Assembly (NCBI RefSeq): GCF_000769115.1
Contig: NZ_JQZV01000013.1
Span: 1-37,881, forward strand
Reading direction: 5' to 3'
Length of the DNA: 37,881 nucleotides
From: Porphyromonas canoris
GTDB lineage: Bacteria; Bacteroidota; Bacteroidia; Bacteroidales; Porphyromonadaceae
Below are positions 25,733 through 36,198 of this stretch, one piece after another (within the stretch, counting starts at the first letter, position 1; every line of letters starts with the position of its first letter). The notes beneath the pieces were generated by a model. That model was not told where the DNA came from, made no database searches, and saw nothing but the letters and a program-made list of their open reading frames with translations. Both the position numbers and the translations under genes were made by a program.

Positions 25733-26131
25733 ATGGATAAGCATAAAAATAGCAAGGAGCAAGATAAGCTTGATATCATCTATACCACAGAGGAACAAAC
25801 AATGGATATTGGATTTGATGATGACGAACTTCCTGAAGTGGAAGGCATGACTCTCGTAGATGCTTACTACGTAGAGGATCACATGGTGGAGTATTATGTG
25901 GAGAAGAGAGAGCATTTTGCAAAAGAGATAGCTCGCGCCTACGTCAAGGCAGGGTATAACGCAGAACGCAGAGATGCCGGAAATGATGAGGGAGAAGCCG
26001 TGATGGCGATAGATCATACAGGAAAGGTTGTGGGAATGATCCTGCTGAATCCGTATGAAACCGATAACCTTATTGCTGCTGAGGCAGAAGGTAAACTTAA
26101 CGAAGCGATTTTAGGATCTTTGAATAGCTGA
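25733..26131 (+). CDS. Conserved-looking acidic protein, unknown function
   Basis: I do not recognise this 132-residue cytosolic protein. The first 45 residues are very acidic and probably flexible (MDIGFDDDELPEVEG). The rest, about 45-130, looks like one small alpha/beta domain: YYVEKREHFAKEIARAYVKAGY forms a helix, and EAVMAIDHTGKVVGMILLNPYE forms strands. There is no signal peptide or membrane segment. It starts right after a promoter box and ends 7 bases before the Big_5 lipoprotein gene, so it is the first gene of that unit. The good codon structure and tight spacing argue that it is real. Confidence 0.75.
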   Translation: MDKHKNSKEQDKLDIIYTTEEQTMDIGFDDDELPEVEGMTLVDAYYVEDHMVEYYVEKREHFAKEIARAYVKAGYNAERRDAGNDEGEAVMAIDHTGKVVGMILLNPYETDNLIAAEAEGKLNEAILGSLNS

Positions 26132-26138
26132 CCTGACC

Positions 26139-28175
26139 ATGAAAAAAAGCAAAAACAATAGACTGAACAGCTTCGGCATGAGTCGTGGAATGAAGGTGTT
26201 GATCTTTATTTTTTCGGCTGTAACAATGCTTTCTTGTGCGAGTAAACTCGGTCCGGGAGGAGGTCCGTATGATGATGCTCCGCCCGTATTGCTGAAATCC
26301 GTCCCGGCTTCGGGAGCACTTAATGTAAATACGAAGAAGTTTATCTTCTATTTTGACGAGTACATCACAGTAAAAGATGCAAGCAAAAAGGTGATTATAT
26401 CTCCTCCGCAGCAACAAAATCCTAAGATACAAGCCATAGGAAAGCGTGTGGAGGTGATATTGGAAGATTCTCTCATTTCCAATACGACCTATACTATCGA
26501 CTTTACGAACTCTATAGAGGACAACAATGAGAGGAATGCCCTTGAAAATTTTTCTCACGCATTCAGTACCGGTAATGAGATAGACACAATGGAGATAGCC
26601 GGTGTCGTTCTCAATGCAAGAGATCTTGAGCCTGTGTCTGATGTTGTAGTCGGAATTCATGCCGACCCCAGACGGGAAGCGTTCAGAGATACCACATTTC
26701 TAAGAATGTCTCGTACATCGGACAGGGCACGATTTGTTATTCGTAATATGAAGTCCGGATCGTATAGTCTTTTTGCTCTTAAAGATAATGACAACAACTA
26801 TCGCTATAATTCTCCTATGGAAGCTGTGGCGTTCTTCCCGGAGAGGATTACCACAAGCTCCGAACCCGCGGTGAGACAAGACACTATATTTAAGACTGTC
26901 AAGGGAAAGCCGGTTGTGGACTCCACATATCTTGTCAAGTACACAAGATATCTTCCGGATGATGTTGTACTGCGCTTTTTCCAGTCGGACAAACAGCGAA
27001 ACTATATCGTTAAACGAGAAAGACGAGACTCTGCGACAATAGAACTCGAATTTAATCTGCCCTTTTTAGAGGAAAAGGATATTCCTTCCATCCGAGCTTT
27101 AGGATTAGAGAGTGCGGGAACGGATCCGAGGACTAAAATCTTTACAGATGCTGATCTTTACACGAAAAAGGCGACCTATCTGCTTACGGACTCTCTTTAT
27201 CATTCGAGAGATACATTCATTGTGAACTATCCTTCAATAGACTCGTTGAATAATATTATTGTAGTATCGGATACGATAGCTCTTCGCACACCTCCTAAGA
27301 AGCAGGTCAAGGAGAAGAAAGAGGATGCCGATACCCCTAAGGATTCCACAGCTGTTGAAAAACCTAAGCCAACGTGGACTCTAAGTATGGAGACGAAAGG
27401 AGATGGAGGTATTTCAGATTCAATCCTGATCTCTTCCACATATCCCGTTGATACGGAAATGCTCAGAAAAGCATTGAGGCTTGTTTATAAAAAAGATACG
27501 ATAGAGGTAGATGCAAAGATAGATACACTGATGCCGATGCCGGGACGCTCCAGACTATGGCTACTCAAAGCACCATTGAGCTACAAGCAGAGCTATACGC
27601 TCTATGCAGATAGTGCTTCTGTAAACGATATTTTGGGTCGGCCTCTATTGGAACCACTCAAGAAGAGCTTCGAGACAAAGGCAAAGTCTGAGTTTTCTTC
27701 GCTCTTGGTAGAAGTACTCGGATATGGACAGACACCGATGATAGGGGAACTTCTCAATGAAAGTGATAAAATTTTGGGTGTGGCATATTCCAATAAAAAT
27801 TTGGGAGAAATAGTCTTTTCAGATCTTAAACCGGGGAATTATTATCTGCGTGTTATAATTGATCGTAACGGAAATGGAAGATGGGATCCGGGAGACTATG
27901 ATAAGAACTTACAACCGGAGGAAGTCTTCTATCTGAATAAAAAGATGGAGCTTCTGAAAAACTGGACTGTCAAAGAGAACTTTGATCCTAAAAGCATACC
28001 TCTGGATAAGCAAAAACCATTAGAGCTTGTACGCAATAAACCTAAGGAGGTCGAGAAGAGGGATAAAAATAAGGAAAGAGAAGAGGAGATGAAGAGACGC
28101 CGTTCAGGAATGGGATCGTCCGGCGGTGGTTTTGATCTTGGAGGCGGTATGGGAGGACTTCGCCAGAGCTTCTAA
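26139..28175 (+). CDS. Surface lipoprotein with Ig-like (Big_5) domain
   Basis: The 678-residue protein has a hydrophobic signal (about 18-33) ending TMLSCAS, a lipidation site at about residue 34. GGGPYDDAPPVLLKSVPASGALNVNTKKFIFYFDEYI then marks a bacterial Ig-like Big_5 domain (about 47-145). A carboxypeptidase-regulatory-like segment (about 150-215, EIAGVVLNARDLEPVSDVVV) follows, then long beta-rich regions and a second such fold near LGEIVFSDLKPGNYYLRVIIDRNGNGRWDPGDY. The end is Lys/Glu-rich, then Gly-rich (about 650-678). It is likely anchored to the outer membrane, with an unknown role. An alternative start is the Met at residue 14 or 18, closer to the hydrophobic core. Confidence 0.82.
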   Translation: MKKSKNNRLNSFGMSRGMKVLIFIFSAVTMLSCASKLGPGGGPYDDAPPVLLKSVPASGALNVNTKKFIFYFDEYITVKDASKKVIISPPQQQNPKIQAIGKRVEVILEDSLISNTTYTIDFTNSIEDNNERNALENFSHAFSTGNEIDTMEIAGVVLNARDLEPVSDVVVGIHADPRREAFRDTTFLRMSRTSDRARFVIRNMKSGSYSLFALKDNDNNYRYNSPMEAVAFFPERITTSSEPAVRQDTIFKTVKGKPVVDSTYLVKYTRYLPDDVVLRFFQSDKQRNYIVKRERRDSATIELEFNLPFLEEKDIPSIRALGLESAGTDPRTKIFTDADLYTKKATYLLTDSLYHSRDTFIVNYPSIDSLNNIIVVSDTIALRTPPKKQVKEKKEDADTPKDSTAVEKPKPTWTLSMETKGDGGISDSILISSTYPVDTEMLRKALRLVYKKDTIEVDAKIDTLMPMPGRSRLWLLKAPLSYKQSYTLYADSASVNDILGRPLLEPLKKSFETKAKSEFSSLLVEVLGYGQTPMIGELLNESDKILGVAYSNKNLGEIVFSDLKPGNYYLRVIIDRNGNGRWDPGDYDKNLQPEEVFYLNKKMELLKNWTVKENFDPKSIPLDKQKPLELVRNKPKEVEKRDKNKEREEEMKRRRSGMGSSGGGFDLGGGMGGLRQSF

Positions 28176-28193
28176 CTTCAATATATTGTTTCT

Positions 28194-29321
28194 ATGGCTA
28201 TCAAAAGAGCACTAAATATCTTTCTATATGTCTTTTTGTCGGGAATATTGTTTGTTTCAATAGACTTTGCTCCCACAATAAAGGCAGAAACGGCTGTGCC
28301 TTCTGATAGCATAAGTAGATCTAAGTATCAATGGACAAGAGTATTACCATTGACTTTATTTGCAGTCTCTACTCCCGGTTTGGATCAGACGATGTATGAT
28401 TGGAGATCCATCCACTTCGGATCATTCAGGACTTATGTGGACGACTATTCAAGTCTCATCCCCGTGGCAACTTCTTGGGGTTTATACTTTGGAGGAGTAA
28501 AGCCGAAATACAGTAATAGTGCCGGAGAGATGTTTTTGCTTCAAGGAAGTGCAGTCTTACTTTCGACAGCAATAACTCATGCAGGAAAAAGAGGATTTGG
28601 CAGAATGAGGCCGGATCAGAACAACTATAAATCGTTTCCATCGGGTCATACCTCTTTCTCTTTTGTCTGTGCGACTCTTTTGGTGGAAGAGTATGGGGAG
28701 CGTTATCCTTGGTTGGCAGCATTCTCCTACACATCTGCATCTCTCACAGCTACTGCCAGAATCCTTAATAACAGGCATTGGGTTAGCGATCTTTCAGGAG
28801 GCGCTGTCGTGGGTATATTATCTGCCAAACTGACCTATGCTTTAGCGTCTGTTTTAACCGGAAAACCCTATAATCTTTATTCATATCGTGATGAGCCTTT
28901 GAAAGGATATGGTATCTCTTTTCGTAGGGGATGGACTCTCTTTTCGGAGAACATATTCAACCATTTTGGAGCTATGGTTAGGGTTCCATTTTATAAAGAG
29001 TGGGGAGCTGTGGCTCAAGTAGCATGGAGTGAAATGGGATCTGAAAAGTCTGATTTTTCTCGTTCCATAGGAGGGGGAGTCAGTTATAGAAGAGAGCTTC
29101 CCTTGAATGGTTTTTTCTTTGATGGAGGCCTTTCTTTGAATCACTATTCTCGCTTTGGTGAGTCCCGTGATGGTTGGAATCTTCGTCCGGAGTTGGGTTT
29201 GATCTTTAGAACAGGTAATGTCTCGCTGCTAAAAGGATATACCGCATTTTCTTCCGCACCTTGGAAGAATAACCAATCGGGTACTTGGGAGTTTGGAATG
29301 GCAGTGGAATGGGGTTGGTAA
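28194..29321 (+). CDS. PAP2 phosphatase fused to a C-terminal beta-barrel-like domain
   Basis: The 375-residue protein has a signal segment (about 1-31, ending TIKA). A type-2 phosphatidic acid phosphatase domain follows, with all three motifs: KRGFGRMRP (132-140), FPSGH (148-152) and ARILNNRHWVSD (188-199). From about 240 the sequence changes to short alternating strands such as GAMVRVPFYKEWGAVAQVAW. It ends with GTWEFGMAVEWGW, the aromatic-ended strand typical of outer-membrane barrels. Related PAP2 enzymes dephosphorylate lipid A or undecaprenyl pyrophosphate in the periplasm; which applies here is unknown. It lies 18 bases after the Big_5 gene and 39 before mutS. Confidence 0.88.
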   Translation: MAIKRALNIFLYVFLSGILFVSIDFAPTIKAETAVPSDSISRSKYQWTRVLPLTLFAVSTPGLDQTMYDWRSIHFGSFRTYVDDYSSLIPVATSWGLYFGGVKPKYSNSAGEMFLLQGSAVLLSTAITHAGKRGFGRMRPDQNNYKSFPSGHTSFSFVCATLLVEEYGERYPWLAAFSYTSASLTATARILNNRHWVSDLSGGAVVGILSAKLTYALASVLTGKPYNLYSYRDEPLKGYGISFRRGWTLFSENIFNHFGAMVRVPFYKEWGAVAQVAWSEMGSEKSDFSRSIGGGVSYRRELPLNGFFFDGGLSLNHYSRFGESRDGWNLRPELGLIFRTGNVSLLKGYTAFSSAPWKNNQSGTWEFGMAVEWGW

Positions 29322-29360
29322 AGCTTTCTTGTAAAAGTAAATGGATTAAAGATATTATAT

Positions 29361-31991
29361 ATGTCAACAAAAGTGGCAGAGACTCCGATGATGTCTCAGT
29401 ACAATAAGATAAAAAGAGAACATCCCGATGCTATATTACTGTTTAGGGTTGGGGACTTTTATGAGACTTTTTGTGAAGACGCCATAACGGTTTCATCTCT
29501 GCTCGGCATAACATTGACGAAGCGTGCTAATGGCTCTGCCAGCCATATAGAACTTGCCGGTTTTCCACATCATGCGTTGGATACTTATCTGCCTAAATTG
29601 GTAGGATTTGGGAAAAGGGTAGCAATCTGTGATCAGATAGAAGATCCCAAGACCACCAAAAAGTTGGTTAGAAGAGCTGTTACAGAGCTTGTTACGCCGG
29701 GACTTACTATGAATGACACGGTGCTTCATGCCAAACAAAACAACTTCTTGGCATCTGTTGTATTCGGAAGTGGAAAGATAGGACTGGCATTCTTGGATCT
29801 GTCCACAGGGGAGTTTCTAACAGCTGAGACATATCCCCAGGATGCCGACAAACTGTTGGCAAACTTTGCTCCTAAAGAAGTGCTTCTGCAAAGAGGATTG
29901 GAGCGTATGTTCAGGGAGGAGTTTGGAGATAAACTGAATCTCTATCCGCTTGAAGACTTTATCTATACTGAGATGTATGGACGAGACAAGATTTCGGAAG
30001 TCTTTGGCGTAAAGAATCTTAAGGGTTTTGGAATAGAGGAAAACAAGCTTTCGATCATGGCGTGTGGTGCCATTCTTTATTATCTGCATGCCACTTGTCA
30101 TGTTGAATTAGGGCATATTACTTCAATTAGAAAAATGGAAGAAGACAGATATGTCCGATTGGATAAGTTTACACTCCGAAATCTTGAAATCTTGAAGCCG
30201 ATGAGTGAAGATGGAGTAGCTCTTGTGGATGTCCTGGACAGAACTTTAACGCCTATGGGTGGGCGTCTCTTAAAGCGATGGATGATATTTCCTCTTCTTA
30301 ATGTCAAAGAGATTGAGTTTAGGCAAAATGCCGTAGAAGTCTTCATGAAGCAGAGTGAAGTTACAGGAAAGCTCAGAACTCACATGGCTAAGATTGGAGA
30401 CTTGGAGAGACTGGTCTCCAAGATAGCTGTTGGGAGGATCAATCCTCGTGAGCTGTTGCAGCTGGCGGAAGCAGTGGGAGAGTTCAATCCAATCAGAACC
30501 ATCCTAAAATCTTTGGGGTGTGATACCACGACTCACTTGGCTGAAATGATGACAGACTCTTCCGAAGTGCGTCAAGCCATTGTACAAACGATAGATCCGG
30601 AAGCCCCGGCTCTTATGAACAGAGGTGGTCGTGTGATACGCGAGGGAGTACATCCGGAGCTTGATGAGCTACGCCGTATTGCCGGAGGAGGAAAAGAGTA
30701 TCTTATCGAAATCCGAAATAGAGAAGCAGAGCGTACAGGCATTCCAAGCCTGAAGATCGCATTCAACAATGTTTTTGGCTACTACATAGAAGTGCGTAAT
30801 ACGCACAAAGAGAGAGTACCGGAAGATTGGATCAGAAAGCAGACTCTTGTGAATGCCGAGAGATATATCACTCAAGAGCTTAAAGAGTATGAACAGAAGA
30901 TTTTAGGAGCAGAGGAGAAGATTGCCATCTTGGAAACAGAGATCTTCACTCGTCTTATATCAAATCTCTCACAGCATATCAAAGAGATACAGAATAATGC
31001 AGTAAGAATATCGGAAGTGGATGTGCTTCAGTCTTTTGCGGATGTCTCTACTGCTTATCAATATGCGAAACCGGAGGTTAATAATGGACAGGTTATTGAA
31101 ATAAAAGATGGACGCCACCCCGTCATAGAGCGTCTTCTTCCGACCGGAGAGGCATACATTGCAAATGATCTCTACTTAGACGATAAAAATCAGCAGATCA
31201 TCATTGTTACGGGGCCTAATATGTCCGGTAAGAGTGCTCTGCTACGTCAGACCGCTATCATCTGTCTTATGGCTCAGATGGGTAGCTTCATTCCTGCAAG
31301 ATCTGCATCTATCGGTCTGGTAGACAGGATTTTTACAAGAGTGGGAGCCAGTGATAATATCTCCAGAGGGGAGTCTACTTTTATGGTTGAAATGACCGAA
31401 TCGGCAGCCATCTTGAACAGTTTGACCAATAGAAGTCTTGTTCTGATAGATGAACTGGGTAGAGGAACTTCTACCTACGATGGTATCTCCATTGCGAGAG
31501 CTATTGTAGAGTATATACATGAATATCCTCACGGCAAAGCAAAAACACTTTTTGCAACGCACTATCACGAACTGAATGAGTTGGAAGCGGAGTACGACAG
31601 GATAAAGAACTTTAATGTTTCTGTCAAGGAGGTCGATGGTAAAGTGATTTTTCTCAGAAAACTTCAGCCGGGAGGAAGTGAACATAGTTTTGGTATCAAT
31701 GTTGCCAAGCTTGCAGGTCTTCCATCGACAATTGTAGAAAGAGCGGGAGACATTCTTCATCAGTTAGAGAAGGGCGATAGAGGAGCTGTCTCTTCTTTTA
31801 ATCATAGCGGTTCGAGTAGAGAGGTTGTGGGAAACACACCCTATCAAATCAGCTTTTTCCAATTGGATGATCCTGTACTCGGTCAGGTACGAAAAGAAAT
31901 CATAGGAGTAGATATCAACCATCTTACACCTATCGAAGCATTGAACAAGTTAAGTGAAATAAAAAAAGTAATTACAGGTAAGAACGAATGA
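29361..31991 (+). CDS. mutS: DNA mismatch repair protein MutS
   Basis: MutS recognises mismatches and starts repair. The 876-residue protein has the N-terminal mispair motif [11 protein letters not shown] (Phe-x-Glu), the connector and lever domains, and the clamp segment [25 protein letters not shown]. Its ATPase has Walker [37 protein letters not shown] (Walker B and signature) and [12 protein letters not shown]. The C-terminus ends with the short helical [14 protein letters not shown]-like motif ([16 protein letters not shown]), also standard. Its stop overlaps the mnmG start by 4 bases. mutL is not in the window. Confidence 0.97.
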   Translation: MSTKVAETPMMSQYNKIKREHPDAILLFRVGDFYETFCEDAITVSSLLGITLTKRANGSASHIELAGFPHHALDTYLPKLVGFGKRVAICDQIEDPKTTKKLVRRAVTELVTPGLTMNDTVLHAKQNNFLASVVFGSGKIGLAFLDLSTGEFLTAETYPQDADKLLANFAPKEVLLQRGLERMFREEFGDKLNLYPLEDFIYTEMYGRDKISEVFGVKNLKGFGIEENKLSIMACGAILYYLHATCHVELGHITSIRKMEEDRYVRLDKFTLRNLEILKPMSEDGVALVDVLDRTLTPMGGRLLKRWMIFPLLNVKEIEFRQNAVEVFMKQSEVTGKLRTHMAKIGDLERLVSKIAVGRINPRELLQLAEAVGEFNPIRTILKSLGCDTTTHLAEMMTDSSEVRQAIVQTIDPEAPALMNRGGRVIREGVHPELDELRRIAGGGKEYLIEIRNREAERTGIPSLKIAFNNVFGYYIEVRNTHKERVPEDWIRKQTLVNAERYITQELKEYEQKILGAEEKIAILETEIFTRLISNLSQHIKEIQNNAVRISEVDVLQSFADVSTAYQYAKPEVNNGQVIEIKDGRHPVIERLLPTGEAYIANDLYLDDKNQQIIIVTGPNMSGKSALLRQTAIICLMAQMGSFIPARSASIGLVDRIFTRVGASDNISRGESTFMVEMTESAAILNSLTNRSLVLIDELGRGTSTYDGISIARAIVEYIHEYPHGKAKTLFATHYHELNELEAEYDRIKNFNVSVKEVDGKVIFLRKLQPGGSEHSFGINVAKLAGLPSTIVERAGDILHQLEKGDRGAVSSFNHSGSSREVVGNTPYQISFFQLDDPVLGQVRKEIIGVDINHLTPIEALNKLSEIKKVITGKNE

Positions 31992-33880
31992 AGTTTAGAT
32001 ATGATATAATAGTCGTAGGAGCGGGGCACGCAGGCTGTGAAGCTGCACGAGCTTCGGCGGTAATGGGCTGCTCTGTTTTGCTCATTACGATGGATATGGG
32101 TAAGATTGCCCAAATGAGTTGTAATCCGGCTATTGGCGGCATTGCAAAAGGGCAGATTGTTCGCGAGATAGATGCTTTAGGCGGTGCTACGGCGGTTGTT
32201 ACGGATGCCACATCCATTCAGTTTCGGATGCTCAATAGGAGCAAAGGACCTGCCATGTGGAGTCCGAGAGCTCAGAGTGACAGGCAGCAGTTCTCCATGG
32301 CATGGAGACGCATTTTGGAAAATACTGAGAACCTCTATATGTGGCAGGATACCGTAACTCGCTTGCTTTTTTCAGAGGAAGATGGTAGAGTGGAAGGTGT
32401 GGAAACCGCTCAGAAGATCTCTTTTTATGCTTCTAAGGTAATACTCACTAATGGCACGTTCTTAAATGGACTTATGCATGTTGGATCTCATCAATGGAAA
32501 GGAGGACGCATTTCGGAACCGGCATCTTACGGCATCACCGAGCAGCTTATATCAAAAGGGTTTCGTACGGATAGGATGAAGACCGGAACGCCTGCACGAG
32601 TAGATGCAAGAAATATTCGCTTCGATCTCTGTGAGGCTCAGTATGGAGACGAAGATTTTCACCGCTTTTCTTTCTTGCCCGACTCTCGTTTGAAGAATCG
32701 TCTCAAGCAGCGTCCTTGCCATATCACTTACACGAATGAGGCAAGTCATACGGAGTTGAGAAATCATCTGGAAGACTCTCCGCTCTACAACGGACAGATT
32801 GTAAGTATCGGACCTCGCTACTGCCCAAGCATCGAGACCAAGATTGTAACTTTTGCGGACAAGAGTCAGCACCAGCTCTTTTTGGAGCCGGAGGGTGAAG
32901 ATACCACAGAATACTACATCAATGGGTTCTCGTCATCTCTTCCTTTTCAGGTGCAGCTTGATGCTTTGAAAAAGATTCCTGCTTTGGAGCAGGTACATCT
33001 TTTAAGACCGGGATATGCCATAGAGTATGATTTCTTTGATCCTACCCAGCTCTATCATACTTTGGAGACAAAACTGATTCCTGGTCTCTATTTTGCCGGT
33101 CAGATCAATGGTACCACAGGTTATGAAGAAGCCGCCGGTCAAGGAATTGTCGCCGGAATAAATGCCGCACTGAAAATAAAGAACCTGCCGGAGTTTACAC
33201 TTGGCAGAGATGAAGCATACATTGGAGTGCTCATAGATGATCTTGTTACAAAAGGGGTGGATGAACCCTATCGGATGTTTACCAGTAGGGCAGAGTATCG
33301 CATATTGTTGAGACAAGACAATGCAGACCAGCGACTCACTCCCAGAGGTAGAGAGATCGGATTGGTAGAAGATGAAAGATGGCACGCCTATGAAGCCAAA
33401 ATGGAATGGATTGGCAGAGTGGATGCTTGCTTGCGCTCTTTGGGCGTTCGCCCTTCTGAGGTAAACGAGCAGCTTCAAGCCTATAACACTACACCTCTAA
33501 AGCAGGGTTGTAAGGCGATGGATCTGCTCCTTCGTCCCAATATCCATATTGAACATATGGTTGCAATGCTCCCGGAACTTGCAGAAATCTCTGCTTCTGT
33601 CCCTTCGGAATTAAGAGATGAGGTTCTTGAAGCGGTGGAGATTGAGGCAAAATATTCGGGTTATATATTGCGCGAAAAAGAGTTGGCGGATAGAGCAAAG
33701 CGTTTGGAGCATATTACGCTTAAAGGTCGTTTCAATTATATGGAAATCTCTTCGCTCTCTACGGAAGCTCGTCAGAAACTTTCTGCCATAGATCCGGAGA
33801 ATATAGGTCAGGCATCTCGTATTCCGGGTATTTCTCCAAGCGATATAAACATTCTTCTTGTCCTTTGTGGGCGAGTCTGA
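31988..33880 (+). CDS. mnmG: tRNA uridine-5-carboxymethylaminomethyl modification enzyme
   Basis: MnmG (GidA) works with MnmE to modify the wobble uridine of several tRNAs. The 630-residue protein has the FAD-binding start [90 protein letters not shown] and [26 protein letters not shown]. The C-terminal helical domain carries [14 protein letters not shown]. The length is normal. It is coupled to mutS by an ATGA overlap. gidA is often near the chromosome origin in bacteria, which agrees with the parS site right after it. Confidence 0.97.
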   Translation: MKFRYDIIVVGAGHAGCEAARASAVMGCSVLLITMDMGKIAQMSCNPAIGGIAKGQIVREIDALGGATAVVTDATSIQFRMLNRSKGPAMWSPRAQSDRQQFSMAWRRILENTENLYMWQDTVTRLLFSEEDGRVEGVETAQKISFYASKVILTNGTFLNGLMHVGSHQWKGGRISEPASYGITEQLISKGFRTDRMKTGTPARVDARNIRFDLCEAQYGDEDFHRFSFLPDSRLKNRLKQRPCHITYTNEASHTELRNHLEDSPLYNGQIVSIGPRYCPSIETKIVTFADKSQHQLFLEPEGEDTTEYYINGFSSSLPFQVQLDALKKIPALEQVHLLRPGYAIEYDFFDPTQLYHTLETKLIPGLYFAGQINGTTGYEEAAGQGIVAGINAALKIKNLPEFTLGRDEAYIGVLIDDLVTKGVDEPYRMFTSRAEYRILLRQDNADQRLTPRGREIGLVEDERWHAYEAKMEWIGRVDACLRSLGVRPSEVNEQLQAYNTTPLKQGCKAMDLLLRPNIHIEHMVAMLPELAEISASVPSELRDEVLEAVEIEAKYSGYILREKELADRAKRLEHITLKGRFNYMEISSLSTEARQKLSAIDPENIGQASRIPGISPSDINILLVLCGRV

Positions 33881-33890
33881 AAACAAGAAA

Positions 33891-33906
33891 TGTTTCACGT
33901 GAAACA
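33891..33906. other. parS centromere site (perfect 16-mer)
   Basis: TGTTTCACGTGAAACA is a perfect palindrome and an exact match to the bacterial ParB-binding consensus TGTTNCACGTGAAACA. It sits in the 38-base gap between mnmG and uvrC. Sites of this kind are normally found within a small distance of the replication origin. ParA and ParB genes are not in the window. Confidence 0.95.
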
Positions 33907-33918
33907 TAAACAGAGATA

Positions 33919-35736
33919 ATGCTGATACCTAAAAAGGACATTCTTGAGACATTGAGCAGCATTCCGGAGCTCCCGGGGTGTTATCGTTATTTGGACAAAA
34001 ATGAGGATGTCATTTACATAGGTAAGGCAAAGTCGTTGCGCAGAAGGATCGCTTCTTATTTCCAAAAGGAGCATTCGGATGCCAAGACACGTGCTCTGGT
34101 AAACACCTTGCAGTGGTTGGAATATTTCGTTGTCGATACGGAGCATGACGCTCTTCTGTTGGAGTATAATCTTATCAAAGAGTATCGTCCTCGCTACAAC
34201 ATCATGCTCAAGAATGGCAACTTTTATCCTTACATCTGCGTCAAGAGAGAGCCTTTCCCAAGAGTTTTTATCACTCACAAGCCGGTTCGTGATGGCTCGG
34301 AATATTTTGGCCCATATCCGGCAGGCAAGATGGCGCACACTCTCGTCGGTGTCATTAAGAAAGTCTTTCTTCCTCGCACTTGCAGTCTGAATCTTACACA
34401 AGAGAATATTGCGTTGGGACGATTCCGAGTCTGCCTCAACTATCATATTCATCGCTGCCTTGCTCCTTGCGTTGGCAAGCAGAGCGAAGCAGATTACGAT
34501 GAGAATATCCGTCAGATCAGAGAGGTTTTGAAAGGCAATATCTCGTCCGTAAAGCAAGAACTGTCTGATAGGATGATGCTGTACGCCTCGGAGCTGAAGT
34601 TTGAAGAGGCACAAGCCATAAAGCATTCCATCTCCATTTTAGAGAGTTATCAAGCCGCTTCTGCTGTTATTTCCCACAGTGTGGGCGATGCTTTGGTCTG
34701 CTCTTTCTCCGAAGATCTCGGTTCCATCTACCTCAACTATCTGGAGGTGAGGAGTGGCAATATCGTTTCCGGAGAGACGTTGGAGTACAAGAAGAGCCTG
34801 TCTGAAGAGCCGGAGGAGTGGCTTTCCACTCTTGTTCAAGAGAGTCTGAATGCTTTGAGACCAGGTATTAAAGAGCTTATTCTTCCTCTTCCCATTGCTT
34901 ACGTGCCGGAGGGTATTACCGTTACCATTCCTCAAAGAGGCGATAAAAAAAGACTCTTGGAACTTTCGCAGAAGAATGTGGAGCAGTACAAGACCGATAG
35001 AGACCGTCAAGCCGAAAAGCTCAACCCCGAACAGCGCAATATGCAGCTCCTTCAAGAGTTGCAGAACACTCTCGGACTGCCGGGGCTTCCATACCACATG
35101 GAGTGCTTTGACAACTCCAATATCCAGGGTTATTCTCCCGTTGCAGCCTGCGTTGCTTTTATCGGGGGCAGGCCGGCAAAAGAGTTGTACAGGCACTATC
35201 ACATACGATCCGTGCAGGGGCAGGACGACTATGCCTCCATGGCAGAGGCGGTGCAGAGACGCTATACCGCCTTTATCGAAGAGGATAGAGAGCTGCCGGA
35301 TCTCATTATTGCCGATGGGGGTAAAGGGCACATGGAGACCATCAGAAAGACATTGGAGGATATGGGGCTGGCTATTCCCATTCTCGGGCTTGCTAAAGAC
35401 CGGAAGCACAAGACCGCAAATATCCTCTACGGAAATCCTCCTGAGGTTGTCGGCATCATGCAGCGTTCGCCGGTGTTTCTGCTTTTGGAGCGTGTGCAGA
35501 ACGAAGTCCATCGCTTTGCCATCAAGTTTCACCGGGAAGTTCGCAGCAAGTCGCAGACACATTCGGAGCTGGACACCATCCACGGCATAGGATCTGCTTC
35601 CAAAGCGAAGCTCTTGAAGCATTTCAAGAGTGTCAAGAAGATCCGTGGGGCGTCGCTTGAAGACATAGAGATTATTTTGGGCAGAGCCAAGGCGCGGCTC
35701 GTCCATGAATATTTCCATACAAAAAGTAATGAGTAA
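33919..35736 (+). CDS. uvrC: UvrABC system protein C
   Basis: UvrC makes both incisions in nucleotide excision repair. The 605-residue protein has a GIY-YIG nuclease (about 12-95: LPGCYRYLDKNEDVIYIGKAKSLRRRI) and a UvrB-interacting helix (about 205-240). The RNase-H-like second nuclease has ECFDNSNIQGYSPVA and LPDLIIADGGKGHM. A C-terminal HhH pair follows (IHGIGSASKAKLLKHF and the following helix). A cysteine-containing segment RTCSLNLTQENIALGRFRVCLNYHIHRCLAPCVG between the first two domains matches the family's metal-binding region. The start lies 12 bases past the parS site, so ParB spreading could affect its transcription. Confidence 0.96.
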   Translation: MLIPKKDILETLSSIPELPGCYRYLDKNEDVIYIGKAKSLRRRIASYFQKEHSDAKTRALVNTLQWLEYFVVDTEHDALLLEYNLIKEYRPRYNIMLKNGNFYPYICVKREPFPRVFITHKPVRDGSEYFGPYPAGKMAHTLVGVIKKVFLPRTCSLNLTQENIALGRFRVCLNYHIHRCLAPCVGKQSEADYDENIRQIREVLKGNISSVKQELSDRMMLYASELKFEEAQAIKHSISILESYQAASAVISHSVGDALVCSFSEDLGSIYLNYLEVRSGNIVSGETLEYKKSLSEEPEEWLSTLVQESLNALRPGIKELILPLPIAYVPEGITVTIPQRGDKKRLLELSQKNVEQYKTDRDRQAEKLNPEQRNMQLLQELQNTLGLPGLPYHMECFDNSNIQGYSPVAACVAFIGGRPAKELYRHYHIRSVQGQDDYASMAEAVQRRYTAFIEEDRELPDLIIADGGKGHMETIRKTLEDMGLAIPILGLAKDRKHKTANILYGNPPEVVGIMQRSPVFLLLERVQNEVHRFAIKFHREVRSKSQTHSELDTIHGIGSASKAKLLKHFKSVKKIRGASLEDIEIILGRAKARLVHEYFHTKSNE

Positions 35737-35745
35737 ATTTGGGCT

Positions 35746-36195
35746 ATGAAAGTAGTGGTACAGAGAGTCCGGTCTTCCCGGCTCACCGTTGACGACAAAG
35801 AGATCTCCCGAATAGGGGAGGGACTGCTTATCCTTATCGGCATCGCTTCTGATGATGGCGACAAAGACATCGACTATATCGTCCGCAAGTGTGTCCGTCT
35901 TCGCATCTTTGATGATGCGGATGGAGTGATGAACAGAAGCGTGCTCGATGTCGGTGGGGAGGTGATGCTTGTCTCACAGTTTACCCTCATGGCATCCACG
36001 CAGAAGGGCAACCGTCCTTCCTACATACACGCTGCTCCCGGAGAGATCTCCGAGCCTTTGTACGAGAAAGCCGTGCAGGCATTCGAGCAGGCGCTGGAAA
36101 AGCCGGTGGCACGCGGCGTATTCGGAGCGGATATGCAGATTGCGCTGACCAACAATGGACCTGTTACCATCATTATCGACTCAAAAAACGCATAA
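35746..36195 (+). CDS. dtd: D-aminoacyl-tRNA deacylase
   Basis: Dtd removes D-amino acids (and Gly from tRNA-Ala) from mischarged tRNA. The 149-residue protein has the usual start MKVVVQRV, LLILIGIASDD, the active-site segment LVSQFTL with the conserved Ser-Gln and the Gly-Pro motif NNGPVTIIID near the end. The length is standard. It is 9 bases after uvrC and 3 bases before the MazG-like gene, in one transcription unit. Together with ybaK it gives the window two tRNA proofreading enzymes. Confidence 0.95.
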   Translation: MKVVVQRVRSSRLTVDDKEISRIGEGLLILIGIASDDGDKDIDYIVRKCVRLRIFDDADGVMNRSVLDVGGEVMLVSQFTLMASTQKGNRPSYIHAAPGEISEPLYEKAVQAFEQALEKPVARGVFGADMQIALTNNGPVTIIIDSKNA

Positions 36196-36198
36196 GAC

